Positions 62,573 to 64,000 of a stretch of DNA of 64,000 nucleotides are shown piece after piece. The stretch comes from Streptomyces sp. MMG1121 (GTDB lineage Bacteria; Actinomycetota; Actinomycetes; Streptomycetales; Streptomycetaceae): NCBI RefSeq assembly GCF_001280015.1, contig NZ_LGDV01000074.1:62001-126000 (forward strand), given 5' to 3'. The first letter of the stretch is position 1. Every line of letters starts with the position of its first letter. The notes beneath the pieces are model-generated. The model saw only the letters and a list, made by a program, of their open reading frames with translations, was not told the DNA's origin and ran no database searches. Both the position numbers and the translations under genes were made by a program.

Positions 62573-62587
62573 TGAAAATGACTGTCA
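62573..62587 (+). promoter_or_regulatory. Zur box in the znuA promoter
   Basis: TGAAAATGACTGTCA agrees with the Streptomyces Zur consensus TGAAAATGATTTTCA at 13 of 15 positions. It overlaps the start of znuA, behind TTGACA (62550-62555). Zinc-loaded Zur would block transcription here. Confidence 0.75.
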
Positions 62588-63546
62588 TGAACGTACGACG
62601 ACGCCTCATACCCGCCGCCGCGGTCACCGCGGTCACCGCCCTCGGGATCGGCACGCTCTCGGCCTGCTCCGGCGACACGGCGGAGGCGGCGAACACCGGG
62701 AAGTTCGATGTCGTCGCGTCCTTCTATCCCATGGCCTTCCTCGCCGAGCGGATCGGCGGGGACCACGTCCACGTCACCAGTCTGACCTCCCCCGGCCAGG
62801 AACCGCACGACCTGGAGATCAGCCCCAAGCAGATCGCGATGCTCCAGGACTCCGACGCGGTCCTGTACCTGAAGAACCTCCAGCCCTCCGTCGACGACGC
62901 GGTGACCCAGTCCCCGGTCAGGACGAAGATCGACGCGGCCTCCCTGACCACGCTGGAGAAGCACGGCAACGAGGTCGGCGGCCACGCGGCCGCGCACGAC
63001 ACCCACACCGGCGAGGAGTCCGGCGCCCAGGACCCGCACATCTGGCTCGACCCGGTGCGCTACGCCCAGGTCGCCGAGGGAGTCGGCAAGGCCTTCGAGA
63101 AGGCCGACCCGAAGCACGCGGGCGACTACAAGAAGAACACCGCGGCCCTGGTCAAGCAGCTCGACGACCTGAACACGCGGTTCAGGACCGGGCTGGCGGA
63201 CACCAGGACCAAGGTCTTCATCACCACCCACGCCGCCTTCGGCTACCTCGCCGAGCGCTACGGCCTGACCGAGGAGGCCATCAACGGCCTCGACCCCGAC
63301 TCCGAGCCCAGCGCCGCGCGGGTCAGGGACCTGGAGAAGATGGCCAAGGCCGACGGCGTGAGCACCGTCTTCTACGAGACGCTCGTCAGCGACAAGACCG
63401 CCAAGACCATCGCGGGCGACGCGCGCCTGAAGACCGACGTCCTGGACCCGATCGAGGGCATCACCGCCAAGTCCCGCGGCAAGGACTACTTCTCCGTCCA
63501 GGAAGCCAACCTCAAGGCCCTCCAGCAGGCGCTGGGCGCCAAGTGA
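62587..63546 (+). CDS. znuA: Zinc ABC transporter substrate-binding lipoprotein
   Basis: 319 residues. Signal peptide with lipobox LSAC (about residue 27). Cluster A-I metal-binding protein: first His region [23 protein letters not shown], a His-rich loop [23 protein letters not shown], the late His [13 protein letters not shown], and the final acidic VLDPIEG. It captures zinc outside the cell for import by ZnuC and a permease. The start is ATG at 62587; ATGs at 62569-62578 lie in the Zur box and promoter. First gene of the znu operon. Confidence 0.94.
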   Translation: MNVRRRLIPAAAVTAVTALGIGTLSACSGDTAEAANTGKFDVVASFYPMAFLAERIGGDHVHVTSLTSPGQEPHDLEISPKQIAMLQDSDAVLYLKNLQPSVDDAVTQSPVRTKIDAASLTTLEKHGNEVGGHAAAHDTHTGEESGAQDPHIWLDPVRYAQVAEGVGKAFEKADPKHAGDYKKNTAALVKQLDDLNTRFRTGLADTRTKVFITTHAAFGYLAERYGLTEEAINGLDPDSEPSAARVRDLEKMAKADGVSTVFYETLVSDKTAKTIAGDARLKTDVLDPIEGITAKSRGKDYFSVQEANLKALQQALGAK

Positions 63547-63563
63547 CCGGCAGGGGAGACCAG

Positions 63564-64000
63564 ATGACCAGCGAGCCCGTCATAGCCCTGCGCGGGGTCA
63601 CCGCCGAACTCGGCGCGCGTCCCGTGCTGCGCGGCATCGACCTCACCGTCGGCCGCGGCGAGGTCGTCGCGCTGCTCGGCGCGAACGGCTCCGGCAAGTC
63701 CACCGCGATCCGCACGGTCATCGGCCAGGTACCGGCGAGCGGCGGCACGATCGAGTTGTTCGGCACCCCGCGCCGCTCCTTCGGCGACTGGGCGCGCGTG
63801 GGCTACGTACCGCAGCGCACGACGGCCGCCGGCGGGGTCCCGGCGACGGTGACCGAGATCGTCTCCTCCGGCCGGCTCTCCCGCACCCGCTTCGGCGTCT
63901 TCCGCAAGGCCGACCGGGAGGCCGTGCACCGGGCCCTGGAGCTGGTCGGCATGGCCGACCGCGCCAAGGACTCGGTGAACGCCCTCTCCGGCGGCCAGCA
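63564..64000 (+). CDS. znuC: Zinc ABC transporter ATPase (3' end outside window)
   Basis: The frame opens with ATG at 63564 behind GGGGAG, 17 bases after znuA, and is still open at the window end (145 codons). Walker A is [10 protein letters not shown] and the Q-loop region VGYVPQR; the signature LSGGQQ is cut at the last base. It energises zinc uptake. The continuation should be a ZnuB permease and probably zur, judging from the S. coelicolor order as I remember it. Confidence 0.93.
   Translation, partial: MTSEPVIALRGVTAELGARPVLRGIDLTVGRGEVVALLGANGSGKSTAIRTVIGQVPASGGTIELFGTPRRSFGDWARVGYVPQRTTAAGGVPATVTEIVSSGRLSRTRFGVFRKADREAVHRALELVGMADRAKDSVNALSGGQ

Noticed and set aside
1..64000. tRNA, rRNA or riboswitch genes
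   Set aside because: I looked through the intergenic gaps and saw no cloverleaf, rRNA segment or known riboswitch core. A covariance-model search was not possible here.

Overview
The window is a high-GC actinobacterial chromosome segment, almost certainly Streptomyces. The codon use is typical. GTG and TTG starts, ATGA-type overlaps and leaderless promoters (a -10 box six or seven bases before the start codon) are frequent. The order ABC pair, hrdA, dnaG, dgt, nasA-type reductase, nirBD, ppdK, glyS, znuA, znuC matches what I recall of S. coelicolor around SCO2463-SCO2506. That synteny is from memory and was not computed.

Layout. Bases 1-7.2 kb hold a xylulokinase tail, a heterodimeric ABC exporter, the sigma factor HrdA and two small conserved genes. 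Bases 7241-9598 are an inserted IS481-family element with terminal inverted repeats and a 6-bp target duplication. Besides its transposase it carries an NmrA-type oxidoreductase and an HxlR-type regulator. Bases 9.6-15 kb hold dnaG, a flavin reductase, dgt and a sirohydrochlorin chelatase, all on the minus strand. Bases 15-19.6 kb hold a SanA-like protein and two genes that are each frameshifted by one base, a membrane protein and the molybdopterin nitrate reductase. Bases 20-25.5 kb hold an arylamine acetyltransferase, a cyclotransferase-like protein, an M4 protease, and a divergent MFS pump/TetR pair with a phased operator array. Bases 25.5-29.2 kb hold a lipoprotein/sensor kinase pair and a sortase with a likely substrate, separated by a 22-bp tandem repeat array.

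Bases 30.6-34.9 kb form the nitrite reductase operon behind a GlnR-like box. Together with the nitrate reductase and the siroheme chelatase this makes an assimilatory nitrate pathway. Bases 34.9-41 kb hold a TetR/SDR pair, a sugar ABC importer operon, a second SDR and a secreted DUF4232 protein. Bases 41.2-51 kb hold pyruvate phosphate dikinase, a ROK regulator divergent from two glycosidase-type genes, and an LTA-synthase-like sulfatase followed by a second 22-bp repeat array. Bases 51.5-57.2 kb hold a tRNA dihydrouridine synthase, an MmyB-type regulator/MFS divergent pair, another MFS pump, and a collapsed remnant of a second regulator/MFS pair. Bases 57.3-64 kb hold small proteins, TetR plus aldo/keto reductase with a palindromic operator, a GH18 chitinase with DasR-type boxes, glyS, and the zinc importer znuA-znuC behind a Zur box (cut by the window end).

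The most unusual items are the passenger-carrying IS481 element whose transposase takes its stop codon from the target, the five-site operator array at 24.6 kb, the collapsed regulator/MFS duplicate at 56.6 kb, and two related 22-bp tandem repeat arrays 23 kb apart.
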